DNA of 52,818 nt from a bacterium (GTDB lineage Bacteria; Gemmatimonadota; Gemmatimonadetes; Gemmatimonadales; Gemmatimonadaceae). Positions 24,763 through 34,014 of the stretch are shown piece after piece (position 1 is the first letter of the stretch; every line of letters begins with the position of its first letter). The position numbers and the translations under genes are program-made. Where the stretch lies: assembly GCA_027484025.1 (NCBI GenBank), contig JAIXTI010000101.1, positions 1-52,818 of the forward strand. Direction: 5' to 3'. The notes beneath the pieces were generated by a model. The model was not told where the DNA came from. It saw nothing but the letters and a program-made list of their open reading frames with translations, and ran no database searches.

Positions 24763-26604
24763 CTAGGCTGCTTCGATCGCTTCGAGCAATTGTTGGCGAC
24801 GGAGCAACGAGGCGTAGCGCCCATTCTGCGCCACGAGTTGCTCATGCGTGCCCTGCTCAATGATGCGTCCCGCCTCGAGCACAATGATGTGGTCGGCATC
24901 GCGTACGGCGCTCACCCGGTGCGACGCAATGATGGCGGTGCGCTCCGACAGCGCGTCGCGCAGACCGTGCAGAATGGCCGACTCTGTCTGCGTGTCGACC
25001 GCGCTGAGGGCGTCGTCGAGCATGACAATGGCCGGCGTGCGCGCGAGAGCCCGCGCCAGCGCGGTGCGCTGCTTCTGTCCGCCTGAGAGGTTGATGCCGC
25101 GCTCGCCAAGGCGGGTTTCGAGACCATCGGGGAGCGACGCAATGGTTTCGGTGAGCTGTGCGACGCCGGTGGCTTGTGCGATGCGCCCCTCGGTTTGCGG
25201 CGCATCCTGCCCGATACCGTAGGCGATGTTCTCGCCCACGGTTTCACTGAAGAGCAGCGCCTCCTGCGGCACGTAGCCGATCATGCTGCGCAGTGCCGTG
25301 AGCGGCAGCTCGCGGATATTCACGTCGTCGAGCAGGATCTCCCCTTCCTGTGGTTCGAAGATGCGCGGGACGAGATCCATGAGTGCACTCTTGCCGGCGC
25401 CGGTCGCTCCGACGATGGCGAGTGTGCCCCCGGCTGGGATGCGGAAGGAGACGTCGCGCAGCACCCAGCGAGGTTCTGGCCCCGCGGCCACGCTCTCGCC
25501 CTGTGCGGCATTCGCGTCCGATACGGGATAGTGAAAGGACACATGCTTGAACTCGAGCGTGTGCCCGCGGACGGCCGGCGCCAGCGTCGCTACGCCCGTA
25601 TCGTGCACCGAGAGTGGTTCGGCTTCGAGCAACTCCAACACCCGCGTCATGGAGGCCGCCCCGCGCTGAAACAGATTGGTGGTCCACCCGAGCGCGATGA
25701 GTGGCCAGGTGAGCATCGTGAGATAGATGCCGAAGGCCACGTAGCTGCCCACGGTGAGTGTGCCGGCAATGAGCAGCCGGCCCCCCACACCGATCATCAC
25801 GGCGCCGCCAAGTCCTGCGAGGAGTGCGAAGCCCGGGCTCATGAGTCCGTTGAGGCGGGCGAGTCCCATGTTGGCTTCGAGGTATTCGTCGCCGAGTGCG
25901 TTCCAGCGGGCGCTCTCGGCCTCCTCTTGGCGATAGGCCCGGACAACACGGACGCCAGCGAGATTCTCCTGCGCGCGCGTCGTGAGCTGGCTGAACTGTC
26001 CCTGGGCGAGTTCAAAGCGCGTGTGCACCTGCTTGCCGAGCCGCAGCATAAGGAACGGCAGTCCCACCATGGGAAGGAGCGACGCCACGGTGAGCAGCGG
26101 CGAAATGCGCAGCATCATGACGAGCGCAAAGACGCCACCAAAGATCGTGTTGGTGAAGTACATGAGCGCAGGGCCGGCGGCCATGCGGACAGCGCTCAAG
26201 TCGTTGGTGAGCCGCGCCATGAGGTCACCCGTGCGCCAGCGCAGGTACCACGACGCATCGAGAGTGGAAAGGCGCGCAAAGACGTCCCGTCTGAGGTCGG
26301 TCTCGATGCGACGGCTCACGCCGTTCAGTGTGTTGCGCATGGTGAAGCGGAGGGTGCCGCTCACGGCTGCTGTGATCAGCATCACCAACCCGATCATCAC
26401 CAGCTCGCGCGGCGGCGCGCCACGCCCAATACTGTCGAGACCACGCTGCAGGAACGACGGCACGGAGGTGGTGAGTGCTGCCGACGCGACGACCGATATC
26501 AACCCGGACGCAACATGTAGGCGATACGGGTGGTAATATGGGAGAAGCCGGCGCAGTGTTTGCCACGCGTTCTGCTTATCTACATTCTCAGGGAGTCTGC
26601 CCAT
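24763..26604 (-). CDS. ABC exporter, fused membrane and ATPase domains
   Basis: 613 aa half-transporter. Six membrane helices lie in residues about 25-320 and the nucleotide-binding domain in about 355-600. Walker A is GATGAGKS, the signature LSGGQKQRTALARAL, Walker B IVMLDDALSAVD, and the H-loop IIASHRVS. Such MsbA/MdlB-type proteins dimerise and export lipids or drugs; the substrate is unknown. ATG 26604 is the best start because earlier in-frame starts would run far into the divergent lipoprotein gene. It has no Shine-Dalgarno, but TATATT lies 5 nt upstream. Its start codon overlaps that of the divergent gene. Confidence 0.9.
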   Translation of the reverse strand: MGRLPENVDKQNAWQTLRRLLPYYHPYRLHVASGLISVVASAALTTSVPSFLQRGLDSIGRGAPPRELVMIGLVMLITAAVSGTLRFTMRNTLNGVSRRIETDLRRDVFARLSTLDASWYLRWRTGDLMARLTNDLSAVRMAAGPALMYFTNTIFGGVFALVMMLRISPLLTVASLLPMVGLPFLMLRLGKQVHTRFELAQGQFSQLTTRAQENLAGVRVVRAYRQEEAESARWNALGDEYLEANMGLARLNGLMSPGFALLAGLGGAVMIGVGGRLLIAGTLTVGSYVAFGIYLTMLTWPLIALGWTTNLFQRGAASMTRVLELLEAEPLSVHDTGVATLAPAVRGHTLEFKHVSFHYPVSDANAAQGESVAAGPEPRWVLRDVSFRIPAGGTLAIVGATGAGKSALMDLVPRIFEPQEGEILLDDVNIRELPLTALRSMIGYVPQEALLFSETVGENIAYGIGQDAPQTEGRIAQATGVAQLTETIASLPDGLETRLGERGINLSGGQKQRTALARALARTPAIVMLDDALSAVDTQTESAILHGLRDALSERTAIIASHRVSAVRDADHIIVLEAGRIIEQGTHEQLVAQNGRYASLLRRQQLLEAIEAA

Positions 26605-27463
26605 GCGTGAATATACCCGTTCGTCCCGTACTACCGTCATGATGTCGTCGCTCGCGCTCGCTGCTCTGGCGGCCTGCGGCGGTGAGAAGGCCGACAACAC
26701 GTTGGCGAGCGATTCGGCGCTCGGCCGTGATCTCGCGCTCGCGCAGCAGGACAGCGTGCAGCCGCAGTTGCAGGACGTGCCGACCACGCCGCCCCCCGCC
26801 CCGGAGCCGACGGTTGCGCCGGCCCCCGCGCCGCGCCCGACGCCTCGTCCCGCGCGCCCGGCGCCCAAGCCCGCAGCGGCTCCGGCACCTGCGCCCGCTC
26901 CGGCGCCCAAGCCGGCGGTGGAAGTGAGCGGTACGGTGGCGGCGGGCACTGCGCTGTCCTTCGCCTCGGGCGAGAAGGTATGCAGCAACACGACGTCGGT
27001 CGGTGAGAAGTTCACCGCCGACCTCTCGGAGTCGGTGAACGCCACGAATGGTGTGACGATCCCGTCGGGCGCGACAGGCACGTTCGAAGTACTCGAGGCC
27101 AAGACTGCCAAGAACAGCAACGACAACACGGCGCTGCGTGTGCGACTGGTGTCGGTGCAGTTCGGCGGCAAGACGTACCCGGTGGAGGGCACGGTACAGA
27201 CGGCGAGCACCGAGCGCATTCGCAGCGCGACCAAGGGTACCGATGCCAAGAAGGTTGCCGGCGGTGCGATTCTTGGCGCGATTGCCGGTCAGGTGATTGG
27301 CAAGAACACCAAGGGCACGGTCATTGGTGCCGCGGCTGGCGCGGCGGCGGGTACGGCGGCCGCGGCAGCGACGGCGAACTACGACACGTGCCTCAACACG
27401 GGGTCGTCGATTTCGGTGACGCTTGATGGGCCGGTCACGATTCGTCCGGCGCCGGTGCGCTGA
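26603..27463 (+). CDS. Glycine-zipper lipoprotein with Pro/Ala linker
   Basis: 286 aa. The signal peptide ends in a lipobox L-A-A-C at about residue 23, so it is lipidated. A Pro/Ala-rich linker (about 60-108, with PAPAPAPKP repeats) leads into a beta-rich domain (about 110-205). A glycine zipper follows (GGAILGAIAGQVIG and GAAAGAAAGTAAAAA, about 218-255) of the kind found in outer-membrane lipoproteins. AGGGAG lies 7 nt before ATG 26603. Its start shares CATG with the divergent ABC gene, so its promoter lies inside that gene. Function is unknown, probably envelope. Confidence 0.78.
   Translation: MREYTRSSRTTVMMSSLALAALAACGGEKADNTLASDSALGRDLALAQQDSVQPQLQDVPTTPPPAPEPTVAPAPAPRPTPRPARPAPKPAAAPAPAPAPAPKPAVEVSGTVAAGTALSFASGEKVCSNTTSVGEKFTADLSESVNATNGVTIPSGATGTFEVLEAKTAKNSNDNTALRVRLVSVQFGGKTYPVEGTVQTASTERIRSATKGTDAKKVAGGAILGAIAGQVIGKNTKGTVIGAAAGAAAGTAAAAATANYDTCLNTGSSISVTLDGPVTIRPAPVR
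26610..26615 (-). promoter_or_regulatory. Candidate -10 box (TATATT) 5 nt before the ABC exporter start
   Basis: On the minus strand TATATT-CACGC-ATG. The box lies inside the first codons of the divergent lipoprotein gene. No Shine-Dalgarno is present for the ABC gene, which supports a leaderless start. Confidence 0.4.
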
Positions 27464-27532
27464 CGGCGGACTCGCGGGTGAGCAGAGATCCTTGAACTGC
27501 TCACACGGAGACATGGAGGAATGGAGAGCACG

Positions 27533-27565
27533 GAGCCTACTTCGCAGATTCAGCGAAGTAGGCTC
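27533..27565. terminator. Terminator between convergent lipoprotein and ggt genes
   Basis: GAGCCTACTTCGC and GCGAAGTAGGCTC pair perfectly over 13 bp with a 7-nt loop. The stem sits between two convergent stops (27463 and 27584) and can serve both strands, although the T tract is poor on the plus side. Confidence 0.8.
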
Positions 27566-27583
27566 TATGCTTTCATCCCTCAA

Positions 27584-29419
27584 TCAAAAGCCGATCGCCC
27601 CGCCCGATCGGCGTGGTTCGGGGAGTCCTTCCCAGCCGCCTTTCACGCGCATGATGGCGTTGACGTTCACGAGGCTGCGCAGTTCGCGCATGGCGTGACC
27701 GAAGCCGCGCAATGAGTCGAGGACGGACGGGCGAATGCCGCCGGCTTCGAAGGTGAGCGAGTCGGGGAGCGCCTGATGATGAACACGCGGGGCACGCATG
27801 GCATCGCCGAGTGTCATGCGATGCTCGATGACGTTGAGAATGACTTGGCTGGTGCCCGTGATGATCGTGGGGCCGCCGGCGGCGCCGACGACGAGAAGCA
27901 CTTGATCCTTGGGGTCGAGCACGATGGTGGGGGACATGGCGCTGAGCATGCGCTTGCCCGGCTGAATGGCGTTCGATTCGCCTTGGACGAGCCCGTACAT
28001 GTTGGGCTTGCCGGGCTGCGCGGCAAAGTCGTCCATTTCGTCGTTGAGCATGAAGCCGGCGCCGCGCACCCATACACTCGAGCCCCACGAGTTGTTGAGC
28101 GTCGTGGTGGTGGCAACAGCGTTACCGCGCGCATCGACCACGGAGTAGTGCGTAGTGTGCTCCGGTTCACGCGCGGCCTGTGCCATCGCGGCATCGAGAT
28201 CACGCGTGGGCGTGGCGCGCGTGTCGACGATGGTGGCGCGCAGCTTGGCCGCGTAGTTCTTGCTCGTGAGTTGCGCGAGCGGCACGGGGACGAAGGCGGG
28301 GTCGGCGAGCTTGGCGTTGCGATCGATGAAGGCGCGCTGATAGGCGCTGCCGAAGAGGTGGAACCACCGTGTGCTGCCGTACGCCGGGAGCGTGGGGTAC
28401 TGCTCGAGCACGTTCATCGCTTCGGCCATGGTGACACCGCCGCTGGATGAGGGCGGCATGCTGAGTAGCGCGTAGCCTCGATAGCCGGTGCGAATGGGGG
28501 CACGCCACACGGGCGTATACGCCGCGAGATCGGCCTTGGTGATGATGCCGCCGCCGCGCTGCATTTCGGCCACGAGCGAGTCGGCAATCCACGAGGTGTA
28601 GAATGCCTTGGGCCCCTGGTCGGCGATGGCCTGCAGCGTGCGCGCGAGATCGGGTTGCACGAGACGTGCGCCGGCCGCGAGCGGTTGTCCGTTGGGCGTA
28701 AAGGGCGAGTAGCTCTGAAAGCGGAGCAGCGTTTTCGAGGCGCGCTCGATGGAACCGCTGAGCGCGGTGTCGACCACGAAGCCGTCACGCGCGAGCGCGA
28801 TGGCGGGTTGCATGACGGCCGACAGCTTCATGGTGCCGTAGCGCTCGAGCAGCGCGGTGAGACCGGCCACCGCGCCAGGCACTCCCGACGCGAGATGTCC
28901 GTAAACGCTCTTGTCGGTGAGCTTGCCGTTGGCATCGAGATACATGTCGCGCGTCGCGGCGAGTGGCGCGATCTCGCGGTAATCGAGGGCGGCGGTGCGT
29001 CCGTCGGCCATGCGCACGATGGTGTAGCCACCACCGCCGATATTGCCGGCCTCGGGCCACGTCACGGCAAGCGCAAACCCCAGCGCCACGGCGGCGTCGA
29101 CGGCATTCCCACCGTCCTTCATGATCTGCGCGGCGGCGGCACTCGCCGCAGGACTGTTGCTCACCGCCATGACTTGCGACGCGAACGTGGCACCGGCTCC
29201 CGACTTGAGGCGCCATTGTTCGGGAAATTGCGCGGCCTGTCGATCGGGGATGGCGGGGTCGCCCAGTGGCGCGACGGCCCCAGCGGCGGCGCCAGGCGCA
29301 GTGCGTGGCGCGGTGCCGCTGGAGGACGACGTGCAAGCGGCCACGGTGCTGCACAGTGCTGCCGCGGCGAGCAGCGCGGCGGCGGAATGTCTGGGGAAGG
29401 ACGGGCCTGTGAAGAGCAT
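27584..29419 (-). CDS. ggt: Gamma-glutamyltransferase precursor
   Basis: 611 aa with a lipobox-like leader (CSTVAACTS), so probably exported and possibly lipidated. The catalytic Thr of the autoprocessing site lies in EHTTHYSVVDARGNAVA, where cleavage before TTHYS releases the small subunit. Further family blocks are GGNAVDAAVALGFALAVTWPEAGNIGGGG split through the large subunit, MPPSSSGG, MLSAMSPTIV and VGAAGGPTIIT. The enzyme cleaves gamma-glutamyl bonds, for example of glutathione, in the periplasm. It is followed 34 nt upstream by an outer-membrane protein gene on the same strand. Confidence 0.95.
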   Translation of the reverse strand: MLFTGPSFPRHSAAALLAAAALCSTVAACTSSSSGTAPRTAPGAAAGAVAPLGDPAIPDRQAAQFPEQWRLKSGAGATFASQVMAVSNSPAASAAAAQIMKDGGNAVDAAVALGFALAVTWPEAGNIGGGGYTIVRMADGRTAALDYREIAPLAATRDMYLDANGKLTDKSVYGHLASGVPGAVAGLTALLERYGTMKLSAVMQPAIALARDGFVVDTALSGSIERASKTLLRFQSYSPFTPNGQPLAAGARLVQPDLARTLQAIADQGPKAFYTSWIADSLVAEMQRGGGIITKADLAAYTPVWRAPIRTGYRGYALLSMPPSSSGGVTMAEAMNVLEQYPTLPAYGSTRWFHLFGSAYQRAFIDRNAKLADPAFVPVPLAQLTSKNYAAKLRATIVDTRATPTRDLDAAMAQAAREPEHTTHYSVVDARGNAVATTTTLNNSWGSSVWVRGAGFMLNDEMDDFAAQPGKPNMYGLVQGESNAIQPGKRMLSAMSPTIVLDPKDQVLLVVGAAGGPTIITGTSQVILNVIEHRMTLGDAMRAPRVHHQALPDSLTFEAGGIRPSVLDSLRGFGHAMRELRSLVNVNAIMRVKGGWEGLPEPRRSGGAIGF

Positions 29420-29453
29420 GCGACAGGGAGAGGGAGGGGGACGTCCGACGGGC

Positions 29454-30194
29454 CTACAGTTTGAAACGCAGCGACGCGCGCGTGGCGCGTGTGCGATAGG
29501 TGCGGCTGGTGCCTTCGGGGAGGTTGTCCTTCGCGTGCCACCCCATGCCGAAATCCTGCACGAGTGAAATCACGAGGCCGGGGGAGAGGGTGTATCCAAA
29601 CCCGAAGCCGAGTGAGCCGGCCAGGTCGAGCTGCAGCTCCTTGCCGGGAATGGGCTGACGGGTGTCTTTGGTGCGCAGGTTGCGGAAGGCGTTGACGCCG
29701 CCCTGGCCTTCGAAGAAGGTGTGAAAGCCATCGCCGCCACCGCTGCGAAACTGTGCCATGAGCGACCCGGTCTCTATTTGCGCCTGACAGGCATCGGGGC
29801 AAATGGCGCCGGGCAGCGGGTCGACGACACCAGTGCCGACGAGGCGGGAGGTGGCAACGTCCGCCACGCCGTAGCCGACGGACAGGCCGAAGGTCGTCGC
29901 AGGGTCGAGTGCCTTCTCGAGCGTGCCGCGCAGTTGCCAGAGCGGATCACTGCCGAAGCGTAGCAGTTTTCCGCTCGCGCCGTCGCTGATGTCGTTGATG
30001 ACGAGTCCGGCGGCCCCGCCGGAGAACCACCAGCCTTGGCTGGGACCGCGTGAACCGTTGCCCATGGGCGGGCGCCCACGGATTTGTGCGGCCAGCGGGA
30101 CGGGGATGGCGGCGAGTGACAGGCCGGCGAGGAGCAACGCTCCCTGCGAGACGTGCGACAGGCGAGAGTGGAGGGTAGAAACCAGGCTCAACAC
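29454..30194 (-). CDS. Predicted outer-membrane beta-barrel protein
   Basis: 246 aa from GTG 30194. The signal peptide has a hydrophobic core ALLLAGLSLAAIPVPLA and cleaves after A-A-Q. The mature sequence shows alternating strands (WWFSGGAAGLVIN, ATTFGLSVGYGVAD, GSLMAQFRSG, LAGSLGFGFGYTL, LVISLVQDFGMGW) and ends RASLRFKL, like a closing barrel strand but without terminal Phe. Two Cys in CPDAC could form a disulfide. It probably shares a transcript with ggt. Specific function unknown. Confidence 0.7.
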   Translation of the reverse strand: MLSLVSTLHSRLSHVSQGALLLAGLSLAAIPVPLAAQIRGRPPMGNGSRGPSQGWWFSGGAAGLVINDISDGASGKLLRFGSDPLWQLRGTLEKALDPATTFGLSVGYGVADVATSRLVGTGVVDPLPGAICPDACQAQIETGSLMAQFRSGGGDGFHTFFEGQGGVNAFRNLRTKDTRQPIPGKELQLDLAGSLGFGFGYTLSPGLVISLVQDFGMGWHAKDNLPEGTSRTYRTRATRASLRFKL

Positions 30195-30349
30195 GACTCC
30201 GAGGTTGACCTTCCGTTAAGTTTCCCGTGCGTCCCACACGCCCGGTGTCCGACAGTCTGCCGCCTGCTGCGTTTCTTGCGGCACACGGTCGAAAGCTATC
30301 GACACACGCCGCGGGCCGCTGTACGCGACGCCGCCGGCGTTGCCGTATC

Positions 30350-31321
30350 GTGTCGACCGTCCTTCAGCCCAATTCCGTGTCCGCTCCGGCGCTCGACCCC
30401 CGGGTCACCGAACGTCGCAATCCGCGCACCGCCGATATCGATCTCGCATCGCCGCTGGCGATCGTCGACATGATGAACGGCGAAGATCGCGCCGTCGCCG
30501 ACGCGGTGGCGTCGCAACGCGAACCGATCGCGCAGGCCATTGCGGCCATCGAGACGGCATTCCGCGCCGGCCGGCGTCTGCTGTACGTGGGAGCGGGCAC
30601 CTCCGGGCGACTCGGGGTGCTCGACGCGAGTGAATGTCCGCCCACCTTCGGGACCGATCCCGCCATGGTCGTGGGGATCATTGCCGGGGGCGATCACGCC
30701 CTCCGCAACCCCATCGAAGGCGCGGAAGACAGCGCGCCCGAAGGGGCGGTGCAGATGGACGCGCACGCGGTGACTGCGGGCGATGTGGTCGTGGGGATTG
30801 CCGCGAGCGGTACGACGCCGTTCGTCCGTGGTGCGTTGCTGCGCGCGCGTGAATTGGGCGCCACGACGGCGCTGCTGGCGTGCAGCGAACCGCCGCAGGC
30901 CATGCGTGACGCGGCCGACATTCTCATGCTCCCCATTGCGGGCCCCGAAGTGCTCACGGGAAGCACGCGCCTCAAGGCGGGCACCGCTACCAAGCTGGTG
31001 CTGAATATGCTCACGACCGGTGCGATGATTCGCGTCGGCAAGAGCTACGGCAACCTGATGGTGGACCTGCGCGCGACGAACGTGAAGCTGCAGGACCGCG
31101 CGGAGCGGATTGTGTGCGAGGTGACACAGCTCTCGCGTGATGACGCACGCGCGCTGTTGCAGCGCGCCGATGGTCGCGTCAAGCGCGCCCTCGTGATGCA
31201 CGCCCTGCAGGTAGATGCCACCACGGCTGACGCTCGGCTGGCCGAGGTCGGTGGCGTGATCCGCAAGATCGTGCCCGACGCGCCACCGCCGGTGTTGTCC
31301 GCGAACGGCGCTGTTCAATGA
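30350..31321 (+). CDS. murQ: N-acetylmuramic acid 6-phosphate etherase
   Basis: 323 aa from GTG 30350; GTG 30377 is also possible, and any longer version adds an Arg-rich stretch absent from the family. Core motifs are LLYVGAGTSGRLGVLDASECPPTFG (read in two parts; it includes the catalytic Glu in ASEC), IAGGDHALRNPIEGAEDS (second Glu), VVGIAASGTTPFV and GTATKLVLNMLTTGAMI. MurQ removes the lactyl ether from MurNAc-6-phosphate to give GlcNAc-6-phosphate. The substrate is made by AnmK, whose gene overlaps the stop by ATGA. Confidence 0.96.
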   Translation: MSTVLQPNSVSAPALDPRVTERRNPRTADIDLASPLAIVDMMNGEDRAVADAVASQREPIAQAIAAIETAFRAGRRLLYVGAGTSGRLGVLDASECPPTFGTDPAMVVGIIAGGDHALRNPIEGAEDSAPEGAVQMDAHAVTAGDVVVGIAASGTTPFVRGALLRARELGATTALLACSEPPQAMRDAADILMLPIAGPEVLTGSTRLKAGTATKLVLNMLTTGAMIRVGKSYGNLMVDLRATNVKLQDRAERIVCEVTQLSRDDARALLQRADGRVKRALVMHALQVDATTADARLAEVGGVIRKIVPDAPPPVLSANGAVQ

Positions 31322-32505
31322 CGGCACCCGCGGAGCAGGCGCAGCTGTTGGTGGGACTGATGTCGGGCACGTCGCTCGATGGCATCAGCGCGGCCGTCGT
31401 TTCCTTCACCGATCGCGCGAACGGAACACCACAGGCGTCGCTGCTGCACTTCGTGCAACGCGACTATACGGCGCAGGAACGGGAGCGGTTGGCGGCGGCC
31501 ATGCAGGGCGGGACGGCGCGCGAGCTGTGCCGGTTGCACGCCGACCTGGGCGAGTGGCTGGGCGACGCGGCGTGCGAGGCGATGCGCGGGGCCGGCGTGA
31601 CCGCCGCCGACGTGCGCGCAGTGGCGTCGCACGGGCAGACGCTGTGGCACGAAGCTGGACACAGTACGTGGCAGATTGGCGACGCCGCGCGCATTGCCGA
31701 GCGCACCGGGTGTACTGTGATCGCCGATTTCCGTGCGCGTGATATGGCAGTAGGCGGACAGGGGGCCCCGCTCGTGCCCATGGCCGACGTGTTGTTGTTC
31801 GCGCACGACGAGTCGTGGCGCGCGCTGCAGAACATTGGCGGCATTGGCAACGTGACCATCGTGCCGCCGGCTGCCAGCGGTACCGACGTGCGCGTCCGGG
31901 CGTTCGATACCGGTCCGGGCGTCGTCATCATGAACGGGGTCACGCAGCGCCTGTTCGGTGCCCCGTACGATCGTGATGGCGCGATTGCGGCGACGGGCCG
32001 TGTGTACGACGGGGTCGTGGAGGCGTTACTTGCCCACCCGTACTATGCCGAGCTGCCGCCCAAGAGTACGGGGCGTGAGCTGTTCACGCCGGCGTTCATC
32101 GAGACGTTCATTGCTCAGTGTACCGACGCCGGCGCGTCACCCGCCGATGTGATGTCGACGGCCGCCGCGTTTACTGCCGCGACGATTGCCGATCAGTATG
32201 CGCGCTTTCTGCCGGAGGCGCCGCAGGACGTGTTGCTTTCCGGCGGTGGCTCGCGCAACGCGTATCTGGTGCGCTGCATTACCGACGCCTTTGCGCGGCA
32301 CGCGCGGCAGGGGCGCCACGTCCCGCAGGTGCGTCTGTTCGACGACGTGTTTTTCGATGCCGAAGCAAAAGAGGCTGTGGCCTTTGCGCTCCTCGGCTAC
32401 CTCCATCTCACCGGGAGGCCGGGCAACGTGCCCAGTGCCACCGGTGCGCGTGCACCGCGCGTGTTGGGTGCACTGACTCCCGTTGCTTTGAGTGAGAAGT
32501 CATGA
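31318..32505 (+). CDS. anmK: Anhydro-N-acetylmuramic acid kinase
   Basis: 395 aa. The ATPase core is recognisable: LMSGTSLDGISAAVV at the N-terminus, VASHGQTLWH, DFRARDMAVGGQGAPLVP, LQNIGGIGNVT, FDTGPGVVIMNG and LLSGGGSRN near the end. AnmK opens the 1,6-anhydro ring and phosphorylates anhydroMurNAc, producing the MurQ substrate in the cytosol. ATG 31318 lies in the murQ stop and its own stop contains the nagZ start, so the three genes form a translationally coupled unit. Confidence 0.96.
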   Translation: MTAPAEQAQLLVGLMSGTSLDGISAAVVSFTDRANGTPQASLLHFVQRDYTAQERERLAAAMQGGTARELCRLHADLGEWLGDAACEAMRGAGVTAADVRAVASHGQTLWHEAGHSTWQIGDAARIAERTGCTVIADFRARDMAVGGQGAPLVPMADVLLFAHDESWRALQNIGGIGNVTIVPPAASGTDVRVRAFDTGPGVVIMNGVTQRLFGAPYDRDGAIAATGRVYDGVVEALLAHPYYAELPPKSTGRELFTPAFIETFIAQCTDAGASPADVMSTAAAFTAATIADQYARFLPEAPQDVLLSGGGSRNAYLVRCITDAFARHARQGRHVPQVRLFDDVFFDAEAKEAVAFALLGYLHLTGRPGNVPSATGARAPRVLGALTPVALSEKS

Positions 32506-33980
32506 GCGAACAGTCGCGTCGCGACCTCGCGCAGTTGTTGCTGCCGGTTATCCGTTGGACTCCCGATCGCGGTTTCTCCGAAGCGCGCCCGCTCATCGAT
32601 CACGCGTTGTCGCTGGGGGTGGGAGGCTTTCAACTCGTCGGTGGCGAGCAGGACGGCGTGCGCGCGCTCACGAAGGAGCTGCAGCTCAAGTCGAAGCATC
32701 CGTTGTTGCTTGCCGCTGAACTGGAACGTGGAGCCGGGCAGCAGTTTGCCGGCGCCACGGGGTTGCCGCCACTGGCGGCGGTCACGGCCATGGGCGACAT
32801 CGAAGCGTTGCGCCGCGCCGCGCGGCTGACGGCGCGTGAAGCGCGGACGATGGGCGTGAACTGGAATCTGGCGCCCGTGTGCGATCTCGATCTGCTCACG
32901 GAGAACCCCATCGTGGGGACGCGCGCGATTGGCAGCGATGCCCGCAAGGTGGCGCAGCTGGTGCAGGCGTGGATCGAAGCGACGCAAGCTGAAGGCGTGA
33001 TGGGATGTGCCAAGCACTTCCCTGGACTCGGGCGCGCGACGGCCGATCCGCATCGCGAAGCGTTGGCCGTCGACACGCCGGCCGATCAGCTCAAGGAGCT
33101 CGATCTGCATCCGTTCCGTGCCGCGATCACCGGTGGTGTGGCCAGCATGATGACGGCGCACGTGGCGTTTCCCGCGCTCGATTCGAGCAAGGTGCCAGCG
33201 ACGCTCTCGCGCGAAATCCTGCAGTGGTTGCTACGTCAGCAGCTCAAGTTCGACAATCTCATCACGTCGGACGCGATGACGTTGCCCGGAGTGTGTGACG
33301 GGCGAACGGTGGCCGACGCCTGCGTGCAGGCGCTGCGTGCCGGTTGTGACGTGCTGCTGTCGCCGGGCGATCTCGACACGACGCTCGATGCGCTCGAGAA
33401 GGCTCTCGACGATGGGACGCTCGATCCGGAGCGCATCAAGCAGTCGGTGCGTCGCCGTCTCAAGTGGGCGCAGTGGGTGTCGCCGCCGAACGACTGGCGT
33501 CGCCCGAGTGGCGCCGACACCGCGTGGGGCGCGTTGCTCGCCGACAAGGTGTTGCGTATCGACCAAGGACCGGTGCCGCCGATGGCGGGCGTCACCGAAG
33601 TCGCCCTCGTGGACGACGACGATGATGTGGAAGGACGTCGCGCTGATCGCACGGGTATTGTGGAGGCGATGCGTCTGGCGGGGAATGATGCGCGCATCGT
33701 GAGTGCACCGACACCGGCAAGCGCCGGCCCGTTCGTCATCGCGCTCTTCGCTGATTACCTCCCCAACAAGGGGCGCTTCACGCTACGCGACGATACCGTG
33801 GCCGCGGTGAAGGGGCTCGCCGCGCAGGCCGAAGCGATGCAGCGCTCCGTGGTACTGGTGGGGCTGGGCGATCCGCGTTGGGTGCAGCAGTTGGGGATGA
33901 CGGTGCCAACGATTCATGCGTGGAGCGGCGACCGTGTGATGCAGCAGGCGGCGGGACGCGGGTTGTTGCGCAAGAAGTAA
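32502..33980 (+). CDS. nagZ: Glycoside hydrolase family 3, beta-N-acetylglucosaminidase (NagZ-like)
   Basis: 492 aa without signal peptide, so cytosolic as NagZ of Gram-negative bacteria. The mobile catalytic loop reads KHFPGLGRATADPHREAL, keeping the Asp-His dyad (D182, H184), though the usual KHFPGHG has Leu in place of the first-loop His. The nucleophile Asp is in ITSDAMT. It is longer than E. coli NagZ (about 340 aa), with a C-terminal extension of about 130 residues that resembles the second GH3 domain. It would cut GlcNAc-anhydroMurNAc to feed AnmK. A lost second domain function cannot be judged. Confidence 0.88.
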   Translation: MSEQSRRDLAQLLLPVIRWTPDRGFSEARPLIDHALSLGVGGFQLVGGEQDGVRALTKELQLKSKHPLLLAAELERGAGQQFAGATGLPPLAAVTAMGDIEALRRAARLTAREARTMGVNWNLAPVCDLDLLTENPIVGTRAIGSDARKVAQLVQAWIEATQAEGVMGCAKHFPGLGRATADPHREALAVDTPADQLKELDLHPFRAAITGGVASMMTAHVAFPALDSSKVPATLSREILQWLLRQQLKFDNLITSDAMTLPGVCDGRTVADACVQALRAGCDVLLSPGDLDTTLDALEKALDDGTLDPERIKQSVRRRLKWAQWVSPPNDWRRPSGADTAWGALLADKVLRIDQGPVPPMAGVTEVALVDDDDDVEGRRADRTGIVEAMRLAGNDARIVSAPTPASAGPFVIALFADYLPNKGRFTLRDDTVAAVKGLAAQAEAMQRSVVLVGLGDPRWVQQLGMTVPTIHAWSGDRVMQQAAGRGLLRKK

Positions 33981-34014
33981 CGGCCGGTCGCGGGGCGCCG
34001 CGCCGTTGTTCGCG

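Noticed and set aside
26605-27249. N-terminal extension of the ABC exporter by more than 200 residues
   Set aside because: It would lie entirely opposite the well-supported lipoprotein gene, has low-complexity composition and has no place in the transporter fold.
30227-30349. MurQ start at 30227 giving a 364-residue protein
   Set aside because: The added residues form an Arg-rich stretch not found in MurQ proteins, whereas GTG 30350 or 30377 gives normal length.
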